Notes under the pieces: model-generated | What the model saw: the letters and a program-made list of their open reading frames with translations, nothing else | Database searches by the model: none | What the model was told of the DNA's origin: nothing | Origin: CAYYDE01 sp964470525 | GTDB lineage: Bacteria > Patescibacteriota > Gracilibacteria > BD1-5 > UBA6164 | Assembly (NCBI GenBank): GCA_964470525.1 | Contig: CAYYDE010000006.1 | Location: 61,853-125,852, forward strand | Reading direction: 5' to 3' | DNA length: 64,000 nt | Made by a program: the position numbers and the translations under genes | Part shown: piece after piece, positions 8,920 through 18,905 of the stretch | How the letters are laid out: every line of letters starts with the position of its first letter | Position numbering within the stretch: the stretch's first letter is position 1

Positions 8920-10080
8920 ATGCCAAAAGAAAAAGAGTTAGCTACTCAAAAACAAACGGCTATACAACAAGCTCAACCAATTGATGAGCAAACACTTAAA
9001 GATTTCCTATTTTGAAGCGGTACTAAATTAAGTGATGAGCAATTTAAACTTTTTGTATGAATTGCAAAATCTTCAAATCTTAATCCATTCAAGAGAGAGA
9101 TTTATCCAATTCCTTTTGAGAGAAGTTTTAAAAACTCTCAATGACAATGGGAGAAAAAAACAGATATATCTATTGTGTCAGGTTATCAGGTATATCTTGA
9201 AAAAGCTAGTGCAACTGGATTATTAGATGGTTGGAAAGTAGAGCTTACTGAAAAAGGAGCAAAAATAATAATTTACAGAAAAGATTTTCAATTTCCTGTT
9301 GAATGGGAAGTAGAAAAAACAGAATTTCAAAAAACAGACAAAGAATGAAAACTTCAATGAAGTTGGAAAACAATGCCTAATTTTATGATAAAAAAAGTTG
9401 TAATTTGACAAGGTTTCAGACTCGCTTTTCCGAGTGAAATGTGAGGACTTCCATATTTACAAGAAGAAATATCTTCAGTGCAAGAATGAATGATTGAGGA
9501 GAAAAAATCAGAAGAAATTGAAAAAGTTGAAGAAATTAAAGACAGAGAAGGAATAGAGGATATTAAAAACGCTAATTTTTCAAAATATTATGATGCATTT
9601 ATAACAGTTTTAAGTTTAGAAGAAGTTGAAAAAATAACTAATAAGCTTAAAGAGGAAATTAAAAACGATAGTACATTTATTACAAAGGATCAAATCGCTG
9701 AACTTTCTTCATTAGTGGCAGATATTAAGGCATCATTTGAGAGTAAAGCAGAGGAAGTAGGACAAAAAGAAGTAATTATAGATCCAGGAGAAGTGAAAAA
9801 AGAAGAAAATTCAGAAGATCCAATGAACCAAAAAATGTTTGAATTTTATAAAGACATTTTTGCAACATCATGAAGAATTGATGAATTAGTAAAATTTGAA
9901 AACTCTTTTTATAGAGATGTAAAAAAATATGGATTTTCTGATGAACAAAGCAAAGAACTTTTACATATTGCAAGAGACAGAAGAGCTGTTTTGAAAGAGA
10001 TGTATTGAGAGAAAGAAAAAACACCTGAACTTACACCAACAATGGATATTGAGACTATTTGAGAAGCTACAGAAATGTAG
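8920..10080 (+). CDS. bet: Phage recombination protein Bet/RecT
   Basis: Single-strand annealing protein for phage recombination. The N-terminal ~185 residues carry the Bet core: LSDEQFKLFVGIAKSSNLNPFKREIY, then DISIVSGYQVYLEKASATGLLDGW and the end of the domain at KTMPNFMIKKVVIGQGFRLAFP. An acidic, coiled C-terminal extension (residues ~190-386) is much longer than in classical Bet (~260 aa) and may bind single-strand-binding protein or partners. It is followed by a coiled-coil protein and an exonuclease, the expected partners. Confidence 0.87.
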
Positions 10081-10110
10081 TTTTTCTTTTTATATTTTTA
10101 CAAAAATTTT

Positions 10111-10938
10111 ATGAATACAAATGAGCTACTAAAAATCGACTCGAATGAGTTTTGAATTACTGATGAAAAAGTAAATGATCTTATAAAACCGTTTATTCCA
10201 CAAGTACAAAAATACATGGCATTTATTCCACAAATTGAAGAGCTTAAAAAAGTTGAGAATATCACACCAGAAATCGTAGCAAAAGCAAAAAGATTAAGAC
10301 TCGATATTAAACCAATTAGAACACAGGCAGAAAAAATAAAAACTACAGAAAAAAGTTCATATCTCACTGCTGGGAATGTAATTCAAAAATGATACAATGT
10401 GCTTTCATGAATAATTTCCGAACAAGAGGAAGCTCTTGAAAAAATTGAAAAACATTTTGAAAATCTTGAAAAAGAAAGAGTTACAAAACTCCAAACAGAA
10501 AGGGTAAAAATGCTCAAGCCGTATGAAGTGGAAAATGTAGAAAATCTCAAACTTTGAGAAATGGAAGAAGTAGTTTTTCAAAGCTTTCTTGAGGGATCTA
10601 AAAAAGCATATTTGGATAAAAAACAAGCTGAAGCAGACGAAAAAAAGAGGAAAGAGGATGAAGCACAAGAAAATAAAAGACTCAAAGAAGAAAATGACAA
10701 ACTCAAACAAGAGGCAGATGACGCAAAAAAAATTGCTGATGATCTGGAAAAAGAAAAGAAGCAAAAAGAGGATTTAATTGCAAAAAATCAGGCTGATAAT
10801 GAAAGGTTAAAAAATGAGCAAGCATACAAAGATTTTCTAGAACAAAACAAATGATTGTATGACAAAATCTTCAAAGAAGATTGAAAGGTTGTTCTTTATA
10901 AAAGAGTGGCCGAATTTATAATTCCTAACCAAATGTAA
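10111..10938 (+). CDS. Coiled-coil protein, DUF1351-like
   Basis: 275 aa, very rich in Lys and Glu. N-terminal helices (LRLDIKPIRTQAEKIKTTEK near residues 64-83) resemble the DUF1351-type proteins often found beside Bet/RecT in phages. A long predicted coiled coil runs over residues ~165-250. Role unknown; probably an accessory of the recombination module. Ends four bases before the exonuclease start. Confidence 0.6.
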
Positions 10939-10941
10939 TAT

Positions 10942-11526
10942 ATGAAAATAATGTTTTTTGATACTGAGACAACTGGATTTTCTCCGCCTGCAATCGTTCA
11001 AATCTGAATTATTGTATGAGAGTATGGGGAGGATGGAAAAATCATTAAAGAGGAGGCAACAGACCTTCTTTTTAATCCGAAAGAAAAGATACAAAAAGAA
11101 GCCTCAGATGTTCATGGATTTACTCTTGATATGGTTCAAGATAAACCAAGCTTCAGCACTTATATTCCAGAGTTTGTAAAGCTCGTAAATGAGTGTGAGT
11201 TAGTCGTTTGACACAACGTAAAATTTGATATTTCAGCGATTGAGTTTGAAATAAGAAGATTTTACAAAGAAACAGGAACAGAAGTGGATGAGAAACTCAC
11301 TTCTTTTCTCAAAAAATTCAGAGATAAATCACAATGCACGATGTTAACAACTGTTGATTTTTGTGAAATTGAAGGACGTTATGGAAAATATAAATGGCCA
11401 AAATTACTAGAACTTCATGAAAAACTTTTTAATAAAACTTTTGATTGTGCACATAACGCTATGGCAGATATTCAGGCAACAAGAGATTGTTTTTTTGAAC
11501 TCAAAAAAAGAGGGATTATTTCGTAA
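10942..11526 (+). CDS. DnaQ-like 3'-5' exonuclease (DEDDh)
   Basis: 194 aa. ExoI motif FFDTETTGF (residues 5-13), ExoII GHNVKFDISA, ExoIII CAHNAMADIQATRDC with the His and Asp four apart. Uses two metal ions to remove 3' nucleotides. Within the Bet module it could process ends for annealing or act as a proofreading-type nuclease in replication. Confidence 0.85.
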
Positions 11527-11535
11527 TATTTTTAT

Positions 11536-11985
11536 ATGGAAAAGAAATGGTTTTTTAGAAAGGAAAACTGAAAAATCATTTCAAGTTTTCCAAAATTGCC
11601 TGATGGTAATTTCAAAATAACTCCTGTAAAAAAGACAAGAAGTTTAGATCAAAATAGACTTTATTGGTGATACATTCTTAAAATTATTATTCTCAACTAC
11701 AAAGAGTTTTGATACATTCACACAACTGAAAATTTACATGAACTTTTCAAGAAAGTATTTATTCCAAAAAAAAGAATTAAGAGTGATTTTTCTAAAAAAT
11801 ACATCTATCTTTCTGGAAGTACTCAGGAGTTAAACACGAAACAGTTTTCGGATTATATCGAACGAATAAAAGCGATTTTTGAATTTGGTGAGATGGAAAA
11901 ACTTTGATTGGAAAAAATAGATCCATTTGCTATTCCTGACGTAACTGAGGATGATTTACTATATCGGGAAAATCAAATTTGTTAG
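11536..11985 (+). CDS. NinB-like phage recombination protein
   Basis: 149 aa. The segment RSLDQNRLYWGYILKII near residue 36 is the hallmark of the lambda NinB (Orf) family, a mediator that helps load annealing proteins onto SSB-coated DNA. The rest is basic, with a second conserved-looking patch TQELNTKQFSDYIERI. The position after Bet and the exonuclease fits. Confidence 0.65.
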
Positions 11986-12036
11986 AAAAGTGTCGAAAAT
12001 TCTTATATTCTTATAAATATCACTTAAATTTATTTT

Positions 12037-13002
12037 ATGGAAAAAACCCTAATAAAAGAGCTACTCAAAAGACCGATAGCACTCAATCCTATTTTTATCA
12101 AAATAACATGAAGAATTTGAGATGGAATTTTTCTCTCTCAAGTCATGTATTGGTACTTTTCAAAAGATAAAGAAAACGGTCAAGAATTCTATAAAACTGA
12201 CTCGGAATGGATAGAGGAATTGTACTTCTCAAAAAAAGAGTTAGAGACCTCGAAGAAAAGCTTGAAAACACTTTGATTTATTTCTATTGAGAAAAAAGGA
12301 AAAGGGAATAAATCATACTACACTTTTTGCTCTGATAATGTCTATGAAGCTATTTGTACAACGGAAGAAAAAGTAAAGAAAATTTCTGTTCAAAAAGTTA
12401 GGTTATCCCAAAACAGGGAAACCTCCAGCTTTCCCCAAAACGGGGATTTAGGTTTCCCCGAAACGGGGAGTCAGCTTTCCCCAAAAGGGGGAAACCCTAT
12501 ATATATAACAGAGATTACTACAGAGACTACTACAGAGAATATAATATTACCTAACGGTAATATTGAGCAAAGCTCCGATTTTTCTGATTTATGAAATTTT
12601 GAAAAATCAAAAAATGAAACTCAGGAAGAAGCTTCTGTTGTAAATGACGCTTTTCAAATGTCCTCGGCGGGCGTGGCAGAAATCAAGGAAGATAAAAGAG
12701 ATCCCGATATCCAGCTTATCATCGATACGATCAAAGAGCTTAATTGAGGAATCACAGATGACGCTCGGGATAAAATAAGAATTTCGGCCAGAAATCTCAA
12801 GTCAAAACTTGATAAAATGAAAGGTTTTAATTGAGATTATGCATGAGTTCTCACCGCGTTACATCGTTGATGTAGTGATTTTTATAAAAGTAAATTTTGA
12901 AGTGTTGAAAAAGTTTATTGGCACCTTACAGAGATAATTTCAAATGTAAAATCCAATATTCAAAAACAAGACACTCCAAAAAATAAAGTAACCTTTTGAT
13001 AA
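12037..13002 (+). CDS. Phage replication initiator (winged helix, O-like)
   Basis: 321 aa. N-terminal winged-helix domain (residues 1-105) with GIFLSQVMYWYF, WIEELYFSKKELETSKKSL and GFISIEKKGKGNKSYY, the layout of phage replisome organisers. The middle (residues ~122-155) is encoded by a GC-rich iteron array, so it is probably a linker shaped by DNA function. The C-terminal region (VLTALHRGCSDFYKSKFG) may contact the host helicase loader. The origin lies inside the gene, as in lambda O. Ends TGA-TAA, that is Gly then stop. Confidence 0.78.
12403..12494. repeat. Intragenic iteron array (putative phage replication origin)
   Basis: Four imperfect palindromes of the form TTTCCCCAAAACGGGGA, with cores starting near 12406, 12433, 12456 and 12479 (spacings 27, 23, 23). 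Unit 1 has CCC/GGG arms, unit 3 has G for A after CCCC, unit 4 has AAAAG. G+C content here is far above the surrounding ~30%. The array is inside the initiator gene and is followed by an AT-rich tract. Confidence 0.75.
12497..12556. other. Putative DNA-unwinding element next to iterons
   Basis: Runs from CCTATATATATAACAG into a 12-base direct repeat (ACAGAGATTACT, ACAGAGACTACT, then partial ACAGAGAAT) and TATAATATTACC. AT-rich tracts with short repeats beside iterons are where origins melt. Confidence 0.5.
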
Positions 13003-13003
13003 T

Positions 13004-13489
13004 ATGATACCAAACAAAGAAATAAAAGTCTACAAACCACTTGTATGGGTAAGAGTAGCATTCGGACCGAGTATTGAGGTCTTATATTGGGAATGATCTG
13101 AGAATAATTTTAAAGAAAAAAGAGCAAGCCTCAGTTATATTTTCTTTCCACTTCATGGAAGAAACGTTCCCGAAAATATGATAAAAGATTTTTGAGAGGT
13201 TAAGGATACGAAAAAATTAGCCAGAGAATGGAAAATCTCTCATTTAAATGAAAACGAAAAATCGAGAGTAAATTTTTTGGCTGAGAATATGAAAAAAAAC
13301 ATTGGAAGAGATCCAACAGACACTGAATTGGATGCAATGATCCTCAAAGTAACTCATTGAGAAGAAAAGTCTGAAGAAAAACCTCTCACACAAATGGAGA
13401 GAATAAAAACTGTTATGCAAATCAGAAAAATGAGAATTGCGAGAATTCTCACATGAGAATACAACGGTTTAAAACAAAAACAAAATTAG
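13004..13489 (+). CDS. Phage hypothetical protein (161 aa)
   Basis: Starts right after the initiator stop. Soluble, charged; YKPLVWVRVAFGPSIEVLYW at the N-terminus looks beta-rich and the C-terminal half is helical and basic (RIKTVMQIRKMRIARIL). No family recognised. The position after the O-like gene is where a helicase loader often lies, but no Walker motif is present. Confidence 0.6.
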
Positions 13490-13513
13490 TTTTATATTTA
13501 TAAAATTTTGTTT

Positions 13514-13651
13514 ATGTGGGAAATAATACAAGCCTCAACTGTAAGAGGTGATTACGTAGCTATAGCAGTTACATTTTTTATAATCTGAGCAATATTTGTT
13601 GCTTGGATTTACAGTTTTTGAAATAAAAATTTTAACATTAATCAAAAATAA
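13514..13651 (+). CDS. Single-pass membrane micro-protein (45 aa)
   Basis: One hydrophobic helix YVAIAVTFFIIGAIFVAWIY flanked by short polar ends. Function unknown. Confidence 0.5.
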
Positions 13652-13654
13652 ATT

Positions 13655-13933
13655 ATGGATACACGTGAAATAATTGTAAAAAAAACAAAAATCTTATTCG
13701 ATCTAACTCCTGTAGATAGTAAATTCTTTCAATTGAAACTCTATGAACAAGTTTATAGACGCGGGGAGGATGAAAAAATACAGGGGATGGATGAATTTGT
13801 GGAGATTTTAGAAACAGGAAAATTCAAAAAGGAATATTTAGTGAATCTTGTGTTTGCTATAGATCATCCAAACAAAAAATATGCTGGACAGACAATACAG
13901 TGTAAAGTACTTCTCAAGAAATTTAGATGATAA
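13655..13933 (+). CDS. Phage hypothetical protein (92 aa)
   Basis: Soluble mixed alpha/beta protein ending QCKVLLKKFRG. The last codon before TAA is TGA, read as Gly. Unrecognised. Confidence 0.55.
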
Positions 13934-13943
13934 TCTTTAAAAC

Positions 13944-14147
13944 ATGACACTTGAAAATATTCTATCTAAGAAAACTGAAAAATTCCTGAAGGAAATAAAA
14001 TGCGATTTTTGTGGATCCAGGGATTTTGACAAAAAAACATTGGAGTATGGAGAAAATACTTACTCCTGTAAAAATTGTTTGAATTCTAAAACGGTAATTT
14101 TTGAAAGTACTATTGAGGATTTCAAATATCATAAAAATATTTCTTAA
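13944..14147 (+). CDS. Small zinc-ribbon protein (67 aa)
   Basis: Four cysteines as CDFCGS and SCKNCL, 19 residues apart, form a zinc ribbon. Flanks are charged. Such proteins often bind nucleic acid or a polymerase subunit; it is a candidate transcription modulator in a region that should encode the late activator or antiterminator. Confidence 0.6.
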   Translation: MTLENILSKKTEKFLKEIKCDFCGSRDFDKKTLEYGENTYSCKNCLNSKTVIFESTIEDFKYHKNIS

Positions 14148-14157
14148 TTAAAAAAAA

Positions 14158-14325
14158 ATGAGTATTTCTCAAAACCTTGCTCATTATCAGACAAAGTATA
14201 ATTGCCAAGTCCAAAACGTGATATTACTTTCTTTTTATAAAGACTACAAAGTAATAAAAAAACTTAGAGGTCAATTCTGATTTTCAGAGTTATATGATTT
14301 TTGAAAAAAGAAGTTTAGTAATTAA
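14158..14325 (+). CDS. Phage small protein (55 aa)
   Basis: Basic, with aromatic residues (VILLSFYKDYKVIKKLRGQFG). Two in-frame TGA. Unrecognised. Confidence 0.45.
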
Positions 14326-14335
14326 TTTACCCAGA

Positions 14336-14743
14336 ATGTTAAAAAAATTTAAAACTCTACTAGAGTTTGTTAAAAAAGAAGAAACTGAACATTGAACAAT
14401 TTGACTTTTAGAGCATTGAAAATTTGCAAAGGAAATCTCAAAACTTGCGAAAAAGTTTTGATTTGATTGTTATGCAAAATGATATCCAGAAGAAAAAGTT
14501 GATTATGTCCCAACAGGAGAAAAAATTCTCATAAAAACGGTTGAAGATATTGCAAAACTTAGTCCAAAGCAATTTGAGTTTTTTATTGAGGATCTCAGGT
14601 CTTGGTGTAAATATCGTAAAGAAGTTGATAACTTACAAAATTTGGGAATAAAAGTTGAAACCACAGAATGAATGATTTGGCTAGATACTTGACTACATGA
14701 AGAAAAAATAGAGGTACAGGTAAGTTTTTCAAATAAATTATAA
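14336..14743 (+). CDS. Phage hypothetical protein (135 aa)
   Basis: Soluble, with GLLEHGKFAKEISKLAKKFGFDCYAKG and a helical segment KLSPKQFEFFIEDLRSWCKYRKEV. Eight TGA-Gly codons. Unrecognised. A terminator follows, closing this transcript. Confidence 0.55.
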
Positions 14744-14759
14744 CTATTTCAAAAAAACT

Positions 14760-14787
14760 AAAGGCTCAAAGAAGAAAGCCTTTTTTT
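14760..14787 (+). terminator. Terminator in early region
   Basis: AAAGGCT...AGCCTTT hairpin followed by TTTT. Confidence 0.65.
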
Positions 14788-14804
14788 GATAACTTTTTCG
14801 CAAA

Positions 14805-14948
14805 ATGCAAGAAGATTTTACAGCTCTTGAGATTAAATACCTCAATGATCCTTTTTCCAAAAAAGACCTGGAATACATAGAACAGATGAATCAGGAAAAA
14901 TTCTGATTTTTACATAACTTAAATTTAGAAAAATGAAAAAAAGAATAG
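14805..14948 (+). CDS. Phage small protein (47 aa)
   Basis: Acidic helical peptide MQEDFTALEIKYLND. Overlaps the next gene by 16 bases. Unrecognised. Confidence 0.4.
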
Positions 14949-15103
14949 TAAATAAAACATTACAGATAAATAACAAAGAGAGAAATTGAAAAGAAATTAT
15001 TGAATATTTTTGATATAAATTTCTTAAAAAAGCACTTAAAAAAGCTAGAATAAACAGTAAATATTGTAGAGAACTAAAGGCACTTATATTTTTTAATATA
15101 TAA
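14933..15103 (+). CDS. Phage small basic protein (56 aa)
   Basis: Very basic (KKALKKARINSKYCRELKAL). Could bind nucleic acid. Unrecognised. Confidence 0.4.
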
Positions 15104-15107
15104 TATT

Positions 15108-15239
15108 ATGACAATCAAAAGCCAACTTGAAAATAAAAAAGCTATTCCTTTGAGGAGCTATTTAGAAAAAAATTATTTCAATCAATTTAGAAGAGTAAGG
15201 GTTTCAGAACTCTTGGAAAAAGATCTGAAAAACAATTAA
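15108..15239 (+). CDS. Phage small protein (43 aa)
   Basis: Short charged peptide with no TGA codon. Unrecognised. Confidence 0.4.
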   Translation: MTIKSQLENKKAIPLRSYLEKNYFNQFRRVRVSELLEKDLKNN

Positions 15240-15261
15240 TTTATTTTTTAAAAAGATAAAT

Positions 15262-15471
15262 ATGAAAAAGTCATATGTTAACTCAAAAGCAATTTCTAAG
15301 ACAAGAAAAAATCAAGAGAAAATTCTTTTTAAAATTGAAGAGGAGGAATCTGAAAAAAGATACTCAAAACTTAAAGAACAACAAAAAAGCTTCCAGTTTA
15401 AATTCGCGATTACTATTTTATTATGAATCATAGGTTTATTTTGAGTAGCTTACATTTATTATAATATTTAA
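15262..15471 (+). CDS. Small membrane protein with basic cytoplasmic domain (69 aa)
   Basis: The charged coiled N-terminal ~45 residues precede one membrane helix (FAITILLGIIGLFGVAYIYY). Unrecognised. Confidence 0.5.
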
Positions 15472-15481
15472 TACCGAAATC

Positions 15482-15721
15482 ATGAAAACAACACTTGAAA
15501 AATTAGAAGAATTCTGAATTACAGAGGATGAAATTGCTGTAATTTATCATAAAAAAATAAAGGAAAGAGTAATAGAGTACTTACCTGTTGTTTGTTGAAT
15601 ATTAACAGAAGTAATGGTAGATACAAATGCCGAAGATATGGAATTTTCCTGCGATTTAAAGAATTTTAATAAACATTGTAAAATTAATGTTAAAGTTACT
15701 GATTTATTTCCTAAAAAATAA
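15482..15721 (+). CDS. Phage hypothetical protein (79 aa)
   Basis: Soluble, with three Cys. ITEDEIAVIYHKKIKERVIEYL is helical. Unrecognised. Confidence 0.45.
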
Positions 15722-15722
15722 T

Positions 15723-15938
15723 ATGCAAAAAGTAGATTTTCCAGAACCAAAAACAGAGTTACAACAAAAAAGAGAATTCCAAATATTCTTGAAAATATGA
15801 GAGAATAAAACTATTAAAAAAAGAGTAATTTGATACTTAGACTCGGATTACAATGGAGTAATAAAAATCAGAGAAGAAAATGGAAAAATTAGTTGGATTA
15901 AGAACTACATTAACATTGATTCCAATGTAATAAAATAG
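15723..15938 (+). CDS. Phage hypothetical protein (71 aa)
   Basis: Starts one base after the previous stop. The C-terminal half looks like a small beta-barrel (KRVIGYLDSDYNGVIKIREE, then GKISWIKNYINID). Last gene before the late-operon leader; a candidate late regulator by position only. Confidence 0.45.
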
Positions 15939-15947
15939 TATTTTCTT

Positions 15948-15975
15948 TTGACTTTTAAAGCAAAAAGTATAAGAT
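15948..15975 (+). promoter_or_regulatory. Putative late-operon promoter
   Basis: TTGACT, a 16-base spacer, then TAAGAT at 15970-15975 (a TATAAG overlaps at 15968-15973). It reads into a structured leader and a strong terminator. Confidence 0.5.
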
Positions 15976-15981
15976 GTAAGT

Positions 15982-16101
15982 ACATTAACCGAAGATTAGA
16001 TTATGGATCGCTAGGATACCATAGCAGTTATTCTCCGTGTCGTTAGGACCATGAGAAAACATCGAGTGTGAAAACTCCTGTTTTTTCGTGGTTCTTTTTT
16101 T
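15982..16101 (+). ncRNA. Structured leader RNA with terminator ahead of packaging genes
   Basis: A ~120-base non-coding transcript predicted between the promoter and the T-run at 16095-16101. Hairpin TATGG/CCATA (16002-16023), then a 15-bp stem with three G-U pairs, GGACCATGAGAAAAC / GTTTTTTCGTGGTTC (16046-16094), with an inner GAGT/ACTC stem. The layout of promoter, short RNA and strong terminator before late genes mirrors the lambda Q-dependent late leader. An alternative is a stand-alone phage small RNA. Confidence 0.5.
16046..16101 (+). terminator. Strong terminator upstream of late operon
   Basis: 15-bp stem plus T7, within the leader RNA. All late genes lie downstream, so read-through or antitermination would be needed for their expression from the promoter at 15948. 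Confidence 0.65.
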
Positions 16102-16119
16102 GTTTTTTAAATTTAACAT

Positions 16120-16554
16120 ATGCCAAAGATAGAAAAAAAAGAGGAATACATCGAAGCTGAAATATTATGCTTTTTTCTAGAGAAGTGAATTCTTTCTTGG
16201 AAGAATGATATCAAATGATATTACAACGAAAAGCTTTGAGCGTATCAGAAAAATAAAAGTAATTTTATCAGAAATTGAATATCTGATATCACAGCAGTTT
16301 ACAAATGATTACATATTGCTATTGAGGTAAAAAAACCGAGTGAAATGAGCTTTTTTGATAAGCCAATTGATGAATTAAATATTGAATTTGCAAAAGCAAC
16401 TATGAGAAACGTAAAAGATCCAAAAAAATATTTACATGCTGTACAGCAAAGAGAGTTTTTGGATGATATTATCAAAAATTGAGGAGTTTGATTTTTTGCA
16501 TGTAGTTTATCCCAAGTAAAAGAACGACTCAAAGAACAATGAATTGAAATTTAA
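16120..16554 (+). CDS. VRR-NUC domain nuclease
   Basis: 144 aa. PD-(D/E)XK core: GISDITAVYKGLHIAIEVKKP (the Asp and the E-x-K pair) and QREFLDDIIKNGGVGFFA, the Q-x-x-x-x-x...G pattern of VRR-NUC proteins. Phage versions resolve branched DNA before packaging. First gene of the late block, directly before terminase. Confidence 0.82.
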
Positions 16555-16570
16555 ATTTTTACTAAAAAAT

Positions 16571-17350
16571 ATGACAATAAAAAAACAAACAAAAGCCTCA
16601 AAGAAGAAAGAGAAACAAGACTTTCAAATACCAAAGAAATGAGAGTTTTTTATTGTGAAGAAAAATTGAATTGAGGGAGAAATTTTAAAAGTAACTATAA
16701 GCTGAGAAGTTACAGTATTCATTGAATGAGAAGAAAAAATTATTCTCAATATGAATTTATGGAAACAGATAGATCAAGAAAAGGGATACTTTAAAAAACC
16801 CAAGACAAAAAAAGAAAAAACAATTGAAATATCAGAGATAGAAAAAGTCCTGGATAATCCAACAAAAGTAGAAGATGAATTTGAGAATGCTTATGAAGGA
16901 GAAGATTGTGAGCCCAAATGGATAAAGAAAGAAGTGCAATCAGAACGTATTTGAGCAAAGCTTACAACAAGACAACAAAGATTTTGTGAATTATATGCAA
17001 CTGATAGAGAGTTTTTTTGAAATTGAGTTCAAGTATATTTGGAGGTTTACGATATAGATACAAGCAAATCTTGACGGTATAAAACAGCTTGTGTGAATGC
17101 AAGTAGATTGCTAAGTAATGCTAAGGTTTGTAAGAGAATAAATGAGTTGATGATTAGTTGATGATTTACAGATGAAAATGTAGATAAACAACATTCTTTT
17201 TTAATAAACCAATTTGCTGATTTATGAGTAAAAATGAGAGCTGTTTCAGAATACAACAAGCTTAAGAATAGAATTGTTGAAAGAATGGCAGAGTTTCAGA
17301 TGAAAGATTGAGATAAGGAAATTATTGTAAAAGTTAAACTACCAGAATAA
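16571..17350 (+). CDS. terS: Terminase small subunit
   Basis: 259 aa. The C-terminal half has the terminase_2-type DNA-binding start LTTRQQRFCELYATDREFFG, then YKTACVNASRLLSNAKVCKRI and a coiled coil at the end. The N-terminal ~110 residues are an unusual charged extension. Recognises the packaging site and recruits the large subunit. The stop overlaps the next start by one base (TAATG). Confidence 0.85.
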
Positions 17351-18594
17351 TGAAAGAAGTTGTTTTTGATTTTTCGAATAAGGAATTATTCAACTACAAG
17401 TATATTCCTCTCTTATCAGATACTAAGAGATACAACTTTTTGTTATGAAGTTGATGAAGTGGAAAATCTGTTTTTGTTTCTCAAAAGGAAATAATTAAAA
17501 GTTTTCAGAAATCAAAACACACTCTATGTGTCAGGAAAGTCTGAGAAACTCTCAAAGATAGTTGTTATGCCGAATTAAAATCACGTATAAGCGAGTGGTG
17601 ATTAGATCAATATTTCAAGATTATTAAAAATCCATTATCAATAAAAAATTTACTTACATGATGTGAATTTATTTTTAAGGGGATGGATGATCCAGAGAAA
17701 ATAAAATCTATTGCAGATATTGACAGGGTATGGATTGAAGAAGCAACAGAATTAAAAAAAGCCGATTTTGACCAACTAGACCTACGTTTGAGATGAAAGA
17801 AGAATATGCAGATCACAGCAAGCTTTAATCCTGTTGATGCAGATCATTGGCTTAATAATGATTTTTGGAAATATGGAAATACTGAAAATCAAACCTGCTT
17901 GCATTCAACTTATAAGGATAACAGATTTGTTTGACCAGAATATGAAATTGTAATGGAGAGATTGAAAATTCAAAACTACAATTATTACAAGATTTATGCG
18001 TTGTGAGAATGGGGAACACTGGAGGGACTTATTTTTGAAAATTGGGAGATTATTCCAAAAGTTCCTGAGGAAGCAAAGTTTTTATGATATTGACTGGATT
18101 TTTGATATACGAACGACCCAACTGCCTTTATAGGATTATACATGTGGAATAACTCAATCATTCTTGATGAGGAAATATACGAAACTTGACTCACGAACAC
18201 TTATAGAGAAGAAAGTAAAAAAGAAAAATCTATCGTATGAAAATTTGAAACGATTGAGGTAAAGAGCAGTACCGAAATATATGCAGATTCTTCTGAGCCA
18301 AAGAGTATTGAGGAAATACATGGATACTGATATAACATCAAACCAACAGTTAAATGACAATGAAGTGTAAATACATGAATAGACTTATTGCTTTGATACA
18401 AAATTTATATTACAGCAAGGAGCTGAAATACTCAGAAAGAATTCCGTAAATATGTGCGGAAAGTTGATAAAAATGGGAAAAAGTTAAATGAGCCAATTGA
18501 TGAGAATAATCATGCAATTGATGCTTCACGCTACATATGAATAATGAAACTTCAAAAGAAATGAAAGAAAAAAATTATTATCATTAAAACGTAG
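17350..18594 (+). CDS. terL: Terminase large subunit
   Basis: Packaging motor, 414 aa. Walker A LLGSGGSGKS, with three of its glycines encoded by TGA; Walker B IDRVWIEEATE; coupling region ITASFNPV. The nuclease domain has GYGLDFGYTNDPTA, the middle acidic IYADSSEPK, and the late NHAIDASRY. All catalytic residues are present. Confidence 0.95.
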
Positions 18595-18597
18595 AAT

Positions 18598-18840
18598 ATG
18601 CCAAGAATAAGATTTGAACAAAGAGCAAAAATATGAATTATTTGGAAAATTACAACACATCACTTAAAAGTATTGAGACATAGATATTTATCAGACTTAG
18701 AAACTTACAACAAATACTCTATACAAGTCATTAATTTCTTCAGAAGAAAAGAAAATGCAATCAAAGAGGATCGGAAAATACGAGTTGATAGACTCTCTTA
18801 TATGAATGAAATATCTCAATTTATTGAGAATATAAAATAA
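18598..18840 (+). CDS. Phage hypothetical protein (80 aa)
   Basis: Basic, helical, with FEQRAKIGIIWKITTHHLKVLRHRYLSD. Sits between TerL and the portal. Unrecognised. Confidence 0.5.
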
Positions 18841-18849
18841 GCTTTTTTT

Positions 18850-18882
18850 GGGGTTGTTTTTTCTTATTCTTCTATGTAGAAA
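18850..18882 (+). promoter_or_regulatory. Late promoter, family member 1 (portal)
   Basis: GGGG then TTGTTT (18854-18859), a 17-base spacer, and TAGAAA (18877-18882). One of five sites in the late region with the same GGGGTTGTTT box and a TAnnnn hexamer 17 bases on. Confidence 0.6.
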
Positions 18883-18905
18883 TATTTTTTTAAGCAAGCA
18901 ATAAT

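Noticed and set aside
10405..10764. Minus-strand frame rich in Phe and Leu opposite the coiled-coil gene
   Set aside because: It is the complement of Lys/Glu-rich coding sequence, has no ribosome site and conflicts with the phage operon direction.
12403..12556. Repeats as a CRISPR array
   Set aside because: Units are only 23-27 bases apart, spacers are not unique 30-mers, they are palindromic, and they lie in a coding frame without cas genes.
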